A DNA stretch of 64,000 bases, taken from the NCBI GenBank assembly GCA_905220665.1, contig CAJNAR010000166.1:372001-436000 (forward strand), given 5' to 3'. The stretch comes from Albugo candida (Eukaryota; Oomycota; Peronosporomycetes; Albuginales; Albuginaceae). Both the position numbers and the translations under genes were made by a program. The notes under the pieces were generated by a model. It saw only the letters and a list, made by a program, of their open reading frames with translations, was not told the origin of the DNA and ran no database searches. This document shows, piece by piece, positions 21,282 through 31,470 of the stretch (position 1 is the first letter of the stretch; each line of letters begins with the position of its first letter).

Positions 21282-22391
21282 ATGTCGCGCGTGTGTGGTC
21301 ACCAAGGATTTCAATCGTTTGCTTCTCAAGTATGTGTCACTGCAAAACCTGGAAATGATGTATCGAAAGGTGCTCAAAAGTACTCCGAAATAGGCACCAC
21401 GATCATGTTGTCACCAAGTCATAATCGATTGGGAAAACACAACTACGAGTCACTTGCATCGCGAGATTTCACACGCAGTAACGGTCTGTCTAACCCACAC
21501 AACAATGCAAGGACGCAGGATTTTTCTCAAAATAAGCCATTTATTGCAAGAACCACACATCAGGTAGATTATACCAATAGTGTGATGAAATACGACTGCT
21601 ATACAAGCGTTAGTATCGATGACTGGAAAGTAATATTTGAACGTGTGTCTGAGTCTTGCGGACGACTCCCGTATAAAAGTGGCAGTGTTTTGCGCGTCGT
21701 CAAAGAAGGTCTTTCATCCAAGTATTTCTGTAACGAAGCAAGTTTACCAGCGGACTCTACACTAATAAGACACATTGCAGAGCTATACCAAGACTTTTTC
21801 ACTCGTCATCCAAATCTCATTCAGCAAAGCGAAATATCGTGGGAAGCTTTTTCAGAGGCCACAAAACACATCAACGGTACGTTTTAGTTTGTGATGGGTA
21901 AGAAGTTTTAATCTCACGTTCAATGCATAGAATTCTTGAAGCATGACGGCAAGCAACAGGCACGAAAAGAAGGCTTCCCGCAAACAGCATTGTCTTCTGC
22001 CGCGAGCTCGAGTAGTTATCAGCTCGATTATGGAAAATATGGAGAGAAGCCATCTGAGCGTCCTTACACAAGACGGCGTGGGATGGATTCTACAACAAAT
22101 GATTTGAATTCTGGAACTCCCAAATCTACATATCATATCCCGGGCTACGGAGGTTTCATGCCTCACGGTACCCGCAATCACACAGCGATGGCACATGCAG
22201 AGGCCGAACAGTCTCGAACATCTGTCGAGTCATCACGTATATGTTGCAAAGAGAACCTACCAGGCTACACAGGTCATCAACCGACCGATAGTAGCAATTA
22301 CAGAGGAGTCTCACTCGCTGGCAGTGACCAAAATACCACTAACGGTTACTATTACCGTGCTCATTTTCCAATTGAGGGTGGCTCCGATTAA
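21282..22391 (+). CDS. Probable ciliary microtubule inner protein (CIMIP2/FAM166-like), at least two exons
   Basis: Exons 21282-21876 and 21931 onward, joined by a 54-nt intron (GTACGT...GCATAG) with frame preserved. If it ends at the stop at 22391, the product is 351 residues. The recognisable part is the second exon. YHIPGYGGFMPHGTRNH, and about 45 residues later NLPGYTGHQP, repeat the 'IPGYTGxxP' pattern of CIMIP2/FAM166 proteins, which sit inside axonemal doublet microtubules. The first exon is Ser/Asn-rich with a helical end (residues about 140-200). Adjacency to CFAP45, one gene away, suits a flagellar role. A 66-nt in-phase intron (22378-22443) could join it to the next ORF. Confidence 0.6.
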
Positions 22392-22406
22392 CTTAATTCA
22401 CCGGGA

Positions 22407-23477
22407 ATGTTATCACGTGAGATGGACGACGTGCACTTGTCAGACTGTGAACAATCGATTGAATCGTTAGGACAGGGAACACCTTTGTTAAAACACTGTG
22501 TTATGAATCCGTTTTTGATATTTGATGTTTCGGCATGTGTGGGTACAAATGACCCTAACATGGCATTATCCACTATCAAGTCTATGGTGATGTCGGGTGC
22601 CCATTTCCCATCGGATCTCTTCTATGAAGAAATGATCGAGAAAATGCAAAGTTTAGGCAATTTCTCATTCGAACATGCTGTCTCACTTCAAAACCTTCTG
22701 ACACGTTGTTACGAAAAGACAGTGGAATCGTCAGGTCGGAACTTTACTATTCCCCATCAGTGGGATCGCATTATCATCGTCCTCGAAAGCTTATGTGAGA
22801 GACCGATTGATGAGCTCTGGCGGCGCAACTTACTTGTAATACAGTTCTACGTATCTTGTCTCTGGACAGACTACCTTCAACACAAACGATTGATCCGTCA
22901 AAACATATCAGATCATACACCTCAGATACTTGCACTTGTTCAAAAGAATGCTTACCCGAACGGTCGGGAAATAGATTGTCGGTCTTCTCAGTTTTCATCG
23001 GGGGAACTGAAAAATAGCTGCAATAATAATGTGATTCTTTTGACAATTGATTTGATCGTTGGTTTTTGGCAACGTGTGTATGATAACAAGGATACCACGG
23101 GCTTTTTCCAGTTGGAAAAAGAGGAAGCTTGTTATTCGGCTGTACGACTTCTGGAAATGCTTTATTCCTGCACGGTCGAGATCGACAGTACGATACAACA
23201 CGTAGTAGCATGTTTAGAGAAACTTGGGTCAGCTGCAAAAATAACGTTGATGAATTCGATTCAATCACCCGATCTAAAATGCGGTCTAGCGACAACACTA
23301 ATTGGATTGAACACTTCCGCTCGTCACAAGGTAAGAATTTCTAGCTGCGATATGAGTTTTCTCAAAGGCTATATGTTGCTTCGTAGAATGTAGAGTGGCT
23401 CGACTCTAACGCTATAGGTCGAATGCACCAGATTGACGGCAACGGGGAAGAACAACATGGCAATACAACGCACATAG
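22407..23477 (+). CDS. Hypothetical helical protein, or C-terminal half of the preceding gene
   Basis: The main frame 22407-23330 plus a proposed last exon 23418-23477 (intron 87 nt, GTAAGA...CTATAG, branch-like CTCTAAC). As a stand-alone protein it has 327 residues, mostly alpha-helical and Leu/Cys-rich, with no domain I recognise. Its ATG lies only 15 bp after the preceding stop. A donor at 22378 and acceptor CTTGTCAG at 22443 would instead splice the preceding exon into this frame at its Cys-Glu-Gln-Ser segment. I consider the fused model slightly more likely, but neither is proven. If unspliced at the 3' end, the frame stops at 23393. Confidence 0.5.
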
Positions 23478-24557
23478 ATCGGTACTCGTGGTCTCATCTC
23501 GATACTTACATGAACATGCCACCACGTACAGCTTTCGGGAAGCTTCTCAGCGTGATTATTGAGAATCAGCAACTATAGCTGCTGTTCGCGATGTCTATCG
23601 ATTGTATCTACCATTTTTGTAATTAGGTCGATCGGATGAAGCGATGGGTACCTTGATCAATTAAACGAAGAGCACGAGTCTTGGCAATGCAAGACACACA
23701 CAAATTTTTTGTCGATAGAACTGGAAGAATCAACGCATCAATAAAATACATAAGATATTTTACTGTCAATATAGGGATGGCAGTTCTCTTGCATTCAATT
23801 TTAACGTGGTCGGAACTACTATATTCAGTAATTGACTCAAACAGCTACACTCACCTTTGTAGCCCATTTGGAGTTCTCGTAGTCACCAATCCATTCTTCA
23901 ATCAGAGACGCTGCTGATTTCACTATTGAAGGCTTTTCATGAGGCATGTAACCCTGAGTTATGTGGGTCTCTGACGGCGATGCATAAAGGACATGAGTTT
24001 GATCTAGTCATCATCATTGTGATTTTATTCACTCAGTGCAGCTAACTTAGTGGCTACTAGCATCTTTACGATATTAAAGCCGTTTATCGAGCTGACCCCG
24101 GAGGATGTAGCAACATAATGACCGCACTTTCCTGCCACGTTGACAGTTCTAGAGTGAATTGATGCCTCACCTTGACGAAACTCTGCAAATTCACTGATAA
24201 CGGCCAGCGAGACACTCCATTCCTTTGTCCATAGCACATCAGCGCGTGCAAGCGATGAACGAATGCGATGTGAAATAAAGTATTTTTGAGCCTACATCTC
24301 GCATTTCCATCACAAACGATAACAATGCCCGATAGTGACCATGCAAGCAGCACAATTTGTGCTAGAAACTACCGATAGCATGCTGACGTATTAAAGTATG
24401 GTGAACCGTACCTTGATTGTAGATAAAAGCATGCCTAGTGAGACCGCGCTCTTCGTATTTTGACATACATTAGCCGAAAAGCTTCAAAGACGCTTCCCAA
24501 TCAAGTTTTAATTGTCGGTCTGACTCGTCTATCTTAAGCTTATATACAGAGACCAAG
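23478..24557. other. Intergenic, no gene recognised
   Basis: About 1.1 kb of AT-rich sequence with only short frames on either strand. No repeat, RNA gene or transposon motif is visible to me. Confidence 0.45.
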
Positions 24558-25067
24558 ATGACTACACGACATTTACGAAGACTTTGCCAGCAACTGCTCG
24601 ACTTGTACTCCAATTTTTCGGTAACTGAAGAAGTCACGGAAGGGATGGATCAACTTCCGATCCACTCATTCGTGTGGACGTGTTTCTCTGTAGAAGCGCT
24701 ACATCATAATATAAAAAGAGTCATTGGGATGTGTCGAGAGATCACTCAGCTCCATCCTTACTTCAGCTTCATGTCAACCATGCTTCATACAAGAGTTTTT
24801 TTTTGTAATCAAATTGGATGGCTGTTTGCAAAGTGATTTGACTCCAATGTGACTGATTTGTTGTGTCTCGCAAATAATAGGTAGCACAACAATGCATTGG
24901 AGCTAGCAATTGAATTCTTTCGTCAAAATCGCAAGCTTTTCATCGAAATTCTGAGATGGAGCATCCATCACCATCCATTCCAATGTGCTAGCAGCACTGC
25001 GCGATCTGCGTCGTCGCTAGCGGGCCACATTATTCGACAACTCATTGGGTCAGAAAACGAGACGTAG
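24558..25067 (+). CDS. Small hypothetical protein, two exons
   Basis: Exon 1 (24558-24794) and exon 2 (24885-25067) would be joined by a 90-nt intron with a poly-T start (donor GTTTTT, acceptor AATAGGTAG). Phase is kept and gives about 139 residues. Both parts look like coding sequence: amphipathic helices with regular Leu/Ile spacing and a SIHHHPF motif. I do not recognise a family. The donor is weak, so the junction could be elsewhere, and the frame could be a gene relic. A copia RNase H scrap begins about 90 bp downstream. Confidence 0.35.
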
Positions 25068-25149
25068 AGAGAATAATACTGTGCCAATCGTCGACATCGT
25101 ATTCCTTCACTTTGTGCCGGCTACAAGTACTCCTCGTGAATACTCGGGA

Positions 25150-25252
25150 TTCTGAGATCCCTACAGAAGTGCGACCACAGATGAGAATGCAATTCAGCTT
25201 AGCTGAAGCGGAATACATAGCAATGCACAATCAAGCAACTCAATTGATCTGA
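25150..25252 (+). mobile_element. Ty1/copia RNase H remnant
   Basis: A short frame ends in QFSLAEAEYIAMHNQATQLI followed by a stop. It resembles the EAEYxA...T...L block of copia-type RNase H, where the Glu is catalytic. Nothing else of a copia element is readable around it, so this is a fragment at most. The call rests on this one motif. Confidence 0.4.
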
Positions 25253-25799
25253 CATCCCTTTAACGAGTAATTATAATCCTGACGGATCCTACACTCCTCT
25301 CCTGTACTATGAACCTCGGAAGAATTGTCATCAATCAACGGGACCACGTTTAGCAGATACTTAACACGTGATGCAATCAATCCGGCATGAATAAAAGGAG
25401 ACCGTAAGGAGACTAGAAAAGATAACGTATATGAGTCACCAATGTCGAAGAGAAAGAAATGGTCGCAGCAGCAATCACAACGCGTTGTAATCAACACGAA
25501 TGATGGTGTTTGAAGTGAAGTGGAACATAGCCCATCATCATCTGACATCATTTTCTACGGAATTTTCAGCCGTCCTTTATCACGAAATCTAACAGAAAAT
25601 TCATATGTGCCCCATCTGATGTTGAAGGGTAAGTGCTATGCTTTGGCAGCGCAACAGATATTCATTCCATTATTTGATGTACCACTTCCACTTGTACTTT
25701 ATCGCGCTACCAGCTAAGTGATTGGTTTTCTAGATTGTATCTTTATTTTTGTTGCAATCATCACGAACGACTAGAAACGCACAACCAACAATTTGATCG
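25253..25799. other. Intergenic, no gene recognised
   Basis: About 550 bases upstream of the signal-anchor protein gene. Frames are short and carry no motif. The promoter of the gene at 25800 should lie in its last part, but I find no clear initiator. Confidence 0.45.
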
Positions 25800-26522
25800 A
25801 TGTCCGCACCGTCAAAGAAGCGAAGCAGAGCACCAATTATTCAACTCTTTATCCTTCTGGCATTCTTAGATGGTAGCTTAGCCAGATTCGCGGAGGGTTT
25901 AGACTCGGTCCGACAAGACAAACAAATACAAAGCGGAATCGTCGATGTGGTTATAAGAAAAGTTGCTTCTCGATCAAGAAGTATCGACAGACTACGAAAC
26001 GAAATTCGCTTGCCTACTAACACCGTCAACAGCAATAAAGCGAGTGAGATATATGAGCAAGAAAGGACAAGACCAGATGATGAAGGGAGGAAAGCCAGTA
26101 GCAACACGACTACACAAAGCACTATCGATTTCCGAGGAAAGACTACTAGCTTGAGAGCCCGATACGTGCCGTCCTTCAAACGTCTCACCTTTAACGAGCG
26201 GACCTTGACAAAGAAGGATGATTTTGAGGCATTCGATTCCTCCTCAGATCATATATCAGCAACGCCAGCTTCTTCATCACGAAGCGAAGTAAAAACGGTC
26301 AAAGGAATTCTCAAAAGAAGTGCCAGTATAGCATTGAGTGATACTGATTCGAGACTTGAGAATTCCCCGCATCTGATACAGCGACCGAAGGTTCAATTCG
26401 AGGGAGACCCAATTATCAAATTTTACAGCATGAATGAAATTCCCGACAGTAAGCGACAAAGTCAATTCAAGAGATGCTATCATCGCGTCAAAAACCTTAT
26501 CCGTGATATTTTCAAACTCTGA
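25800..26522 (+). CDS. Hypothetical signal-peptide or signal-anchor protein with PP1-docking-like motifs
   Basis: A 240-residue, single-exon protein. Residues 1-10 are basic and 11-27 hydrophobic (APIIQLFILLAFLDGSLA), so it is either secreted or anchored by one membrane segment. The rest is Ser/Arg/Lys-rich and mostly disordered, ending in a short basic helix (223-240). Two motifs stand out. KGILKRS at 168-174 and KVQF at 197-200 resemble the paired 'GILK' and RVxF docking motifs of protein phosphatase 1 regulators. If secreted, it would be a candidate effector, but no RxLR or CHxC motif is present. No family is recognised. The gene stands alone between sparse regions. Confidence 0.6.
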   Translation: MSAPSKKRSRAPIIQLFILLAFLDGSLARFAEGLDSVRQDKQIQSGIVDVVIRKVASRSRSIDRLRNEIRLPTNTVNSNKASEIYEQERTRPDDEGRKASSNTTTQSTIDFRGKTTSLRARYVPSFKRLTFNERTLTKKDDFEAFDSSSDHISATPASSSRSEVKTVKGILKRSASIALSDTDSRLENSPHLIQRPKVQFEGDPIIKFYSMNEIPDSKRQSQFKRCYHRVKNLIRDIFKL

Positions 26523-27843
26523 TAGGACGTATCCACGAGCTTTAAAGATGTGCGACTAAACTTGCTGTTCAAGCGCAAATGAAGCTGAAATCGATATTCG
26601 GAACAAGGCAGATAATTCGACCATAAGTTACAAAATTGTCCAAAATGTGCTCTGCTATTTCGTTCTATCATGCCTATCGCTCTACAAAAAAAACAGTGAC
26701 GTGCCAACATGCTCAAAGAAGCGAGCGTCGTCTTTTTGACATCAGACATAACTACATTTAGCTGAGAATCCTCCATAAGGATGGCATAATCATTTAGAAG
26801 ACGCGTAGTATATAACCGGAATCATTTGTACACTGTGAACCAGTGATTGTGTGACGGCGCTACTATGTCGTGCCGATCGGAAATAGATACAGATATAGTG
26901 ATTTATCCTTTTGCACGCCCGGATTTGCCTAGTACACATGACGGTAGTATTTACTCAAGTACTGAGATCGTATTCTTAGACCGCATAGTATGTGTATTCA
27001 GGAGTAAAATTAGCTGAAATGATCATAAATCGTCTTGTGATTTGATGCCTTTCCAGTGTGATCGCTTTTCCTTTGACATCTGATGTGCATATACTTCCGA
27101 CACTAGCATGTTTTGAGCTTAGCCTATAGAAGCTGGGCTTTAGGAGGATTCGAGTAAATTCACTTGACGATATCGACGCAACGAGATGGTCAATTTGGTC
27201 TTAGATGGCATGCTACAAAGCCCAGCGGTGATAGCAGTTATCAAAAAGCCCTTAAGCTGACCTGCACAATAGTCCTTCTGGGGATAGAAGGATCTATCTA
27301 TCGCTGTCAAGTGCTTGAAAGCGATTGCTCTGTACAAACGATTACAAATCTGATTATTGAATCAAGTAGTAAGGCTGAAAGCGAGCCATTTCCATTTAGA
27401 TTAGTAGAGCATGTTTTGTTGCGACCGAAGGTGCATATTGGCTCGATTGAGGAATAAACGGGAAGCGTATCGAATACATATGAAAGTGCAGTCCAAAGTA
27501 GCGTAAAACTGGTCCTAGAATGAATTGAAGCATGTATGCTCCTACTCTCCACGAGATGTCTGATGACATCAGTACAAACGCATTACAACTACCATACAGA
27601 CATCGAATGCAGTGATTAGAGCCGATTGTTACGATACTTGAATAAGGCTTGCTAATGTACTTGTACGTATGCAATTCTCAAACAGTCATCCGACTTGGTA
27701 CAAGATTCGTTCGATAAAATGGCTTGTGGAGCAGCTGACCATCATTGTTTCACGCATTGCAATTAATTCTTACTCACTTCGAAAAATACGCAACTTATAG
27801 GAGCTTCTGCGTCACCAAGAATAGCCTGCTTCTCGGTATTTGA
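26523..27843. other. Intergenic, one unassigned open frame
   Basis: A 1.3-kb stretch without a recognisable gene. On the plus strand, 27164-27457 is open for 97 codons but has no ATG at its start (it begins TTG). It has a hydrophobic segment (CTIVLLGIEG) and no known motif; it may be an exon or chance. Nothing else stands out. Confidence 0.4.
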
Positions 27844-30048
27844 TCAAGGCTCTGTTTTCTGCGATGTCACCAGGATAGCAGTGCACTTGCTCCCCAAACA
27901 GTGAATCAAGACTACGTTCTAGATAGAGGACACGTTTTCCAAGTTCCTTGCTCCTGTCGCGTGTACCTTGCAACAATTCTTCGTGTCACATAGCTCGAAA
28001 GCTTGTTGAATACGGGCGATCGATTTTGTTATGTATGCGGAATCACTGGGGTTCGAATGAGATTGAGCCAGTTGCTCAAGAAGGCGGGATTTCCCGATCC
28101 TTGTTAATTGTAATGTAATTCCTCTTTGTCACTTGTTCATCATCTCGTGAATGTCTGTGAAGTCGGGTCATCATCCGCATTGTACCTTACACAGCAAGCG
28201 ATCATCTCGAAATCGTAATAATTGTAGATCCATGATGACTCACACTTTATGCAACAAAGCCTCGATTTGACAGATCTCCTCGTCTAGGTCAGCTAATTTC
28301 TGGTCTGTCTCTGAGTACTGATATTTGCACAGCACGATGGCTTGCTCACACTCCTCGATCGTTTTTATGTCCTTTATTGGAATTTTTGGTTTCTCGACAC
28401 CTAAGATTTCTTTCTTCTTGGACAGAACCGTTTCTTTGTATGGTGCCGCTTCTTTATCACTGTACGATAGAGATGTGTCATGTTTTGATTGCATCAGATC
28501 CCTTTTCTGTTCAGCACACTGTAATTTCATTTCACGCTCTGCGATTTTCTGTTTCATGGCTTGAATGGCGGCATTGATAGTCGTGGCTTGATCAATCGGA
28601 TTGGAAGTTGTGGTCGTTTTCAATGATGGCGGGTCGGATCGCTCCGATGAGATTTGCGAATTTTGTGTGCTTTGCAAGTCCTTTTGTGATAGGTGAATGA
28701 TCACAGTTTGTGAGTGTGCCGTAAGAGGACGTAATTTTTTGTCATTGCCAGACTCTTCCTGCTGTTTCGTGATTTTAGATAATACCGGGTTTTCTGGAGT
28801 TTTTGTTTTCGTGGCTGATGCTGTCGCTTTTTCTGCATCTTCCAGGCTCGCCTTTTCCGTTCCTTTCTGGTCAGCCTCTTGACCATCAGCAGTAATCGGT
28901 AGGCTAGCTTCCTGACTCGGTACGGGGGGTTTTACGCTTGAAATATTTGGTGATTCCACTACGGTATTTGCGACTTTCAGATCATTTTTTTCCTTTCTCT
29001 TAGTACGTAAAGCCGCATCTCTTAGTTTCTCGATATCAACTTCATTCGTAATTGGTCTGGTTTGAGTTCTCTTTAGCGAGGAAGGAGTCGATTGTTTTCT
29101 TGTGCGTACCCTTTTACCTAGTATTGGGTGGTGCAAATGCATTCTTGGTACATTTCGTGGATGATTGACATGGTTCATACTACCATTAATGAAAGGCCCA
29201 TGTGCGAAAGGTGCTATGTGACTCAAAGGGGTGTCCAAAACGGTCGAAAATGGGATGCTACCAAGTACTCCGGGATCACAGTCGTAATTTGGCCTTCGAC
29301 CGAATAAAGGTCGTGGTACTGGCCTGTTTAGACATTGCAGATTATTGGTCGGTACAAACGGTCTCATTGTACTGGGTCGTGGATTCCAGTGACGCCTGGG
29401 CGCAGTGTTCGGTACATGTAAAAGGCCACGAGGCACGGGCATGTAGCGATGCGGATTTGATTCTGGATGTTGATCTCTTTTTTGTACTTCATCTTTTCCT
29501 TCTGTTGTAGTATTGGCTACTATATTCCCGGATGCCTCTTTCGCGCATTCAACTGTGAGTCGTACCTTCTGTGCTTCCGGGATCTCCCCGTCCTCCAAGT
29601 CGTCATTACTTGATTTTTTTAATACTTTGATAGCAGAGTCACTAAATCCATTTTCGTGATCCAATGAGCAATTCATCGATTCTTGCTCCTGCTCGGTACA
29701 TTTCGTATCACCTAAACTCCTCGAGGCCTCATTTAGCGGTTTATCTTCTTCCGAGAAGATTTGATTCGGTAAAGCTTCATCCTTTTCCGAGCCGCTTTCG
29801 TCCATTATTGGCTCCTTCTTACCGAGAAAATCAAAAGGTCTCAATTCGCCACTTTTGCTCTTTCCGTTCATGTATTGCGCTGTGTATTCCGAATCCGAAG
29901 TGTCATCGCCGCTGACAATATCGATTACCTCTTTCATTCTTTTATTTTCATCCTCAGAATCAGATCCAGTAAGATCGATAAGGGACGTAGAAGCTCCCTC
30001 CGGCTTACCCACTTTCAAAATCGATGAGATTGGGAGCATAGCGTACAT
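27844..30048 (-). CDS. Hypothetical nuclear protein with SUMO-interaction-like motifs, probably three exons
   Basis: The main exon runs from the ATG at 30048 to 28244 (601 codons). The stop at 28240 overlaps a strong donor (GTGAGT at 28243). I propose further exons 28099-27967 and 27918-27844, with introns of 143 and 48 nt that keep frame. Near the N-terminus, SLIDLTGSDSEDE and VIDIVSGDD are acidic-flanked hydrophobic motifs of the SUMO-interacting type. LEDGEIPEA resembles the 'EDGEI' motif found in nuclear RNA-processing proteins such as ZFC3H1/Red1. The middle is rich in Pro, Arg and Asn and disordered. The C-terminal third is coiled coil (AAIQAMKQKIAEREMKLQ onward). The function is unknown; nuclear RNA metabolism is a guess from these motifs. 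The downstream exons are less certain than the main one. Confidence 0.55.
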
Positions 30049-30205
30049 GTACAATTGCTCGATCCAAGGAGCTCCTAAGAGAAGCGTGGTTCCGCTGAAT
30101 TACTACTTTAATGATACTATCCGCTAAAATAGGATCTGTGGTGGCGGTATTTACTGGTATCCGTCAAGTGGTATCGGTGACGAAGGACTAAAAGAAGCCG
30201 GTTTA

Positions 30206-31291
30206 ATGACACAGGAATATGCGCCTGTGCCAAACTGCTGCGCCCTCGCAGGGAAAATGGACACACAGAAGCAAGAAATCAAAGATACTCCTCAATCAAA
30301 TAGTGAAACGTTATCCCACTCTCATTCTTCCCATTCTATACCAGTCATTGAGTCTAATTCAACTGAAACGGATCAGGTCTTGGTTGAAGCAACTGACTCC
30401 AGACGTTCCATCTATCGAAAGCTACTATTTCTTACTGGTTTGATAGCATCCTTTTTATTAATGTCTTTGATCATATCCTGCGTCATTCAAACACAATCGT
30501 TCCATCGCCTTGTCGGCATTCTTCGGGTGAGTAAACTTGCCGTCCTTCCGATACTTGATGATACTGACGCAACGAATCTTACCCAGAAGCACCAATTCGC
30601 GGGATCCATCATTTACGTGTGTACATTCACGATCCTAATTGTCATTTGGTCTGTACCTTGATCTTATCCGCTGGTATCATTCGTTTTTATCTTTTCCTGC
30701 GTCAGTTTCCCTTCCACGATGTTGGAGCTCCTAGCCGGGTATATATTTGACGTGAAGCTTGGTCTACCACTTGCAATGCTTGGAAAAATGTGTGGCTGTG
30801 TAGCCTCATTTTGTATAGGACGATACTTTTGCCAGAAACGTGTACGAAGATACATGGAGAACGGTCACCCATTCTTTCTCTCTCTTGAAGCACTTCTACA
30901 ACAGCGCGAATGCTTGATCGTATTCCTCACTCGAATCGCATTCTTCCCTATCGCGATAAAAAACTACGGTCTCAGTGTTTTGAATGTATCGTGGATCATT
31001 TTCTTTGTGGCTGCACTTTTGACGGGAATCCCGTATTCGATTTTGTGGGTTTATAGTGGACACATGGCTCAGCATCTGACAAGTTTGTTTGCTCCTTTAG
31101 CCAACAAAAGCGAACACCATAGTTCCGAATGGAAGTGGCATTTCGCATTGGGACTTGTCGGTTTTACCAGTTCCATTGTACTGTTAGCGCTTGTCGGAGT
31201 TTCAACGAGACGGTACATTGTAAAGTTATCGCAGCAGCTCCAAGATGAAGCAAGAAATGAATGCTGCGATAAAAAGATGGAACCTTTATAG
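30206..31291 (+). CDS. VTT-domain (TVP38/TMEM64/DedA-like) membrane protein, three exons
   Basis: Exons 30206-30526, 30587-30648 and 30706-31291, with introns of 60 and 57 nt (GTGAGT...CCCAG and GTCTGT...GTCAG). All phases agree and give 322 residues. A cytosolic Ser/His/Glu-rich N-terminus of about 70 residues is followed by a first membrane segment (LLFLTGLIASFLLMSLIISC). The VTT core comes next: FPSTMLELLAGYIF, SFCIGRY, then TRIAFFPIAIKNYGLS and two more membrane segments. VTT proteins are lipid scramblases or lipid-handling proteins of the ER/Golgi and vesicle traffic. The conserved glycine/arginine loop elements are present. The start ATG is about 150 bp from the start of the divergent minus-strand gene. 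Confidence 0.87.
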
Positions 31292-31470
31292 ATATTACAT
31301 TTAGGGTATAAGATACGAATAATAAGTACAATATTGGCCACGTGAAATGGTGAACGCAACAGCAACCGGATTGGTTCAAATTTCTTATCTAGGATCGCAA
31401 CGTATAGGAAGCGTTTTGTGTTACACCAACCCATTTTTACATTGAAAGAGAGGCACACAGAGCAAACAAC

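Noticed and set aside
23681..23917. 78-codon plus-strand frame in a sparse region
   Set aside because: No motif, no splice context and no promoter; length is within chance for AT-rich DNA.
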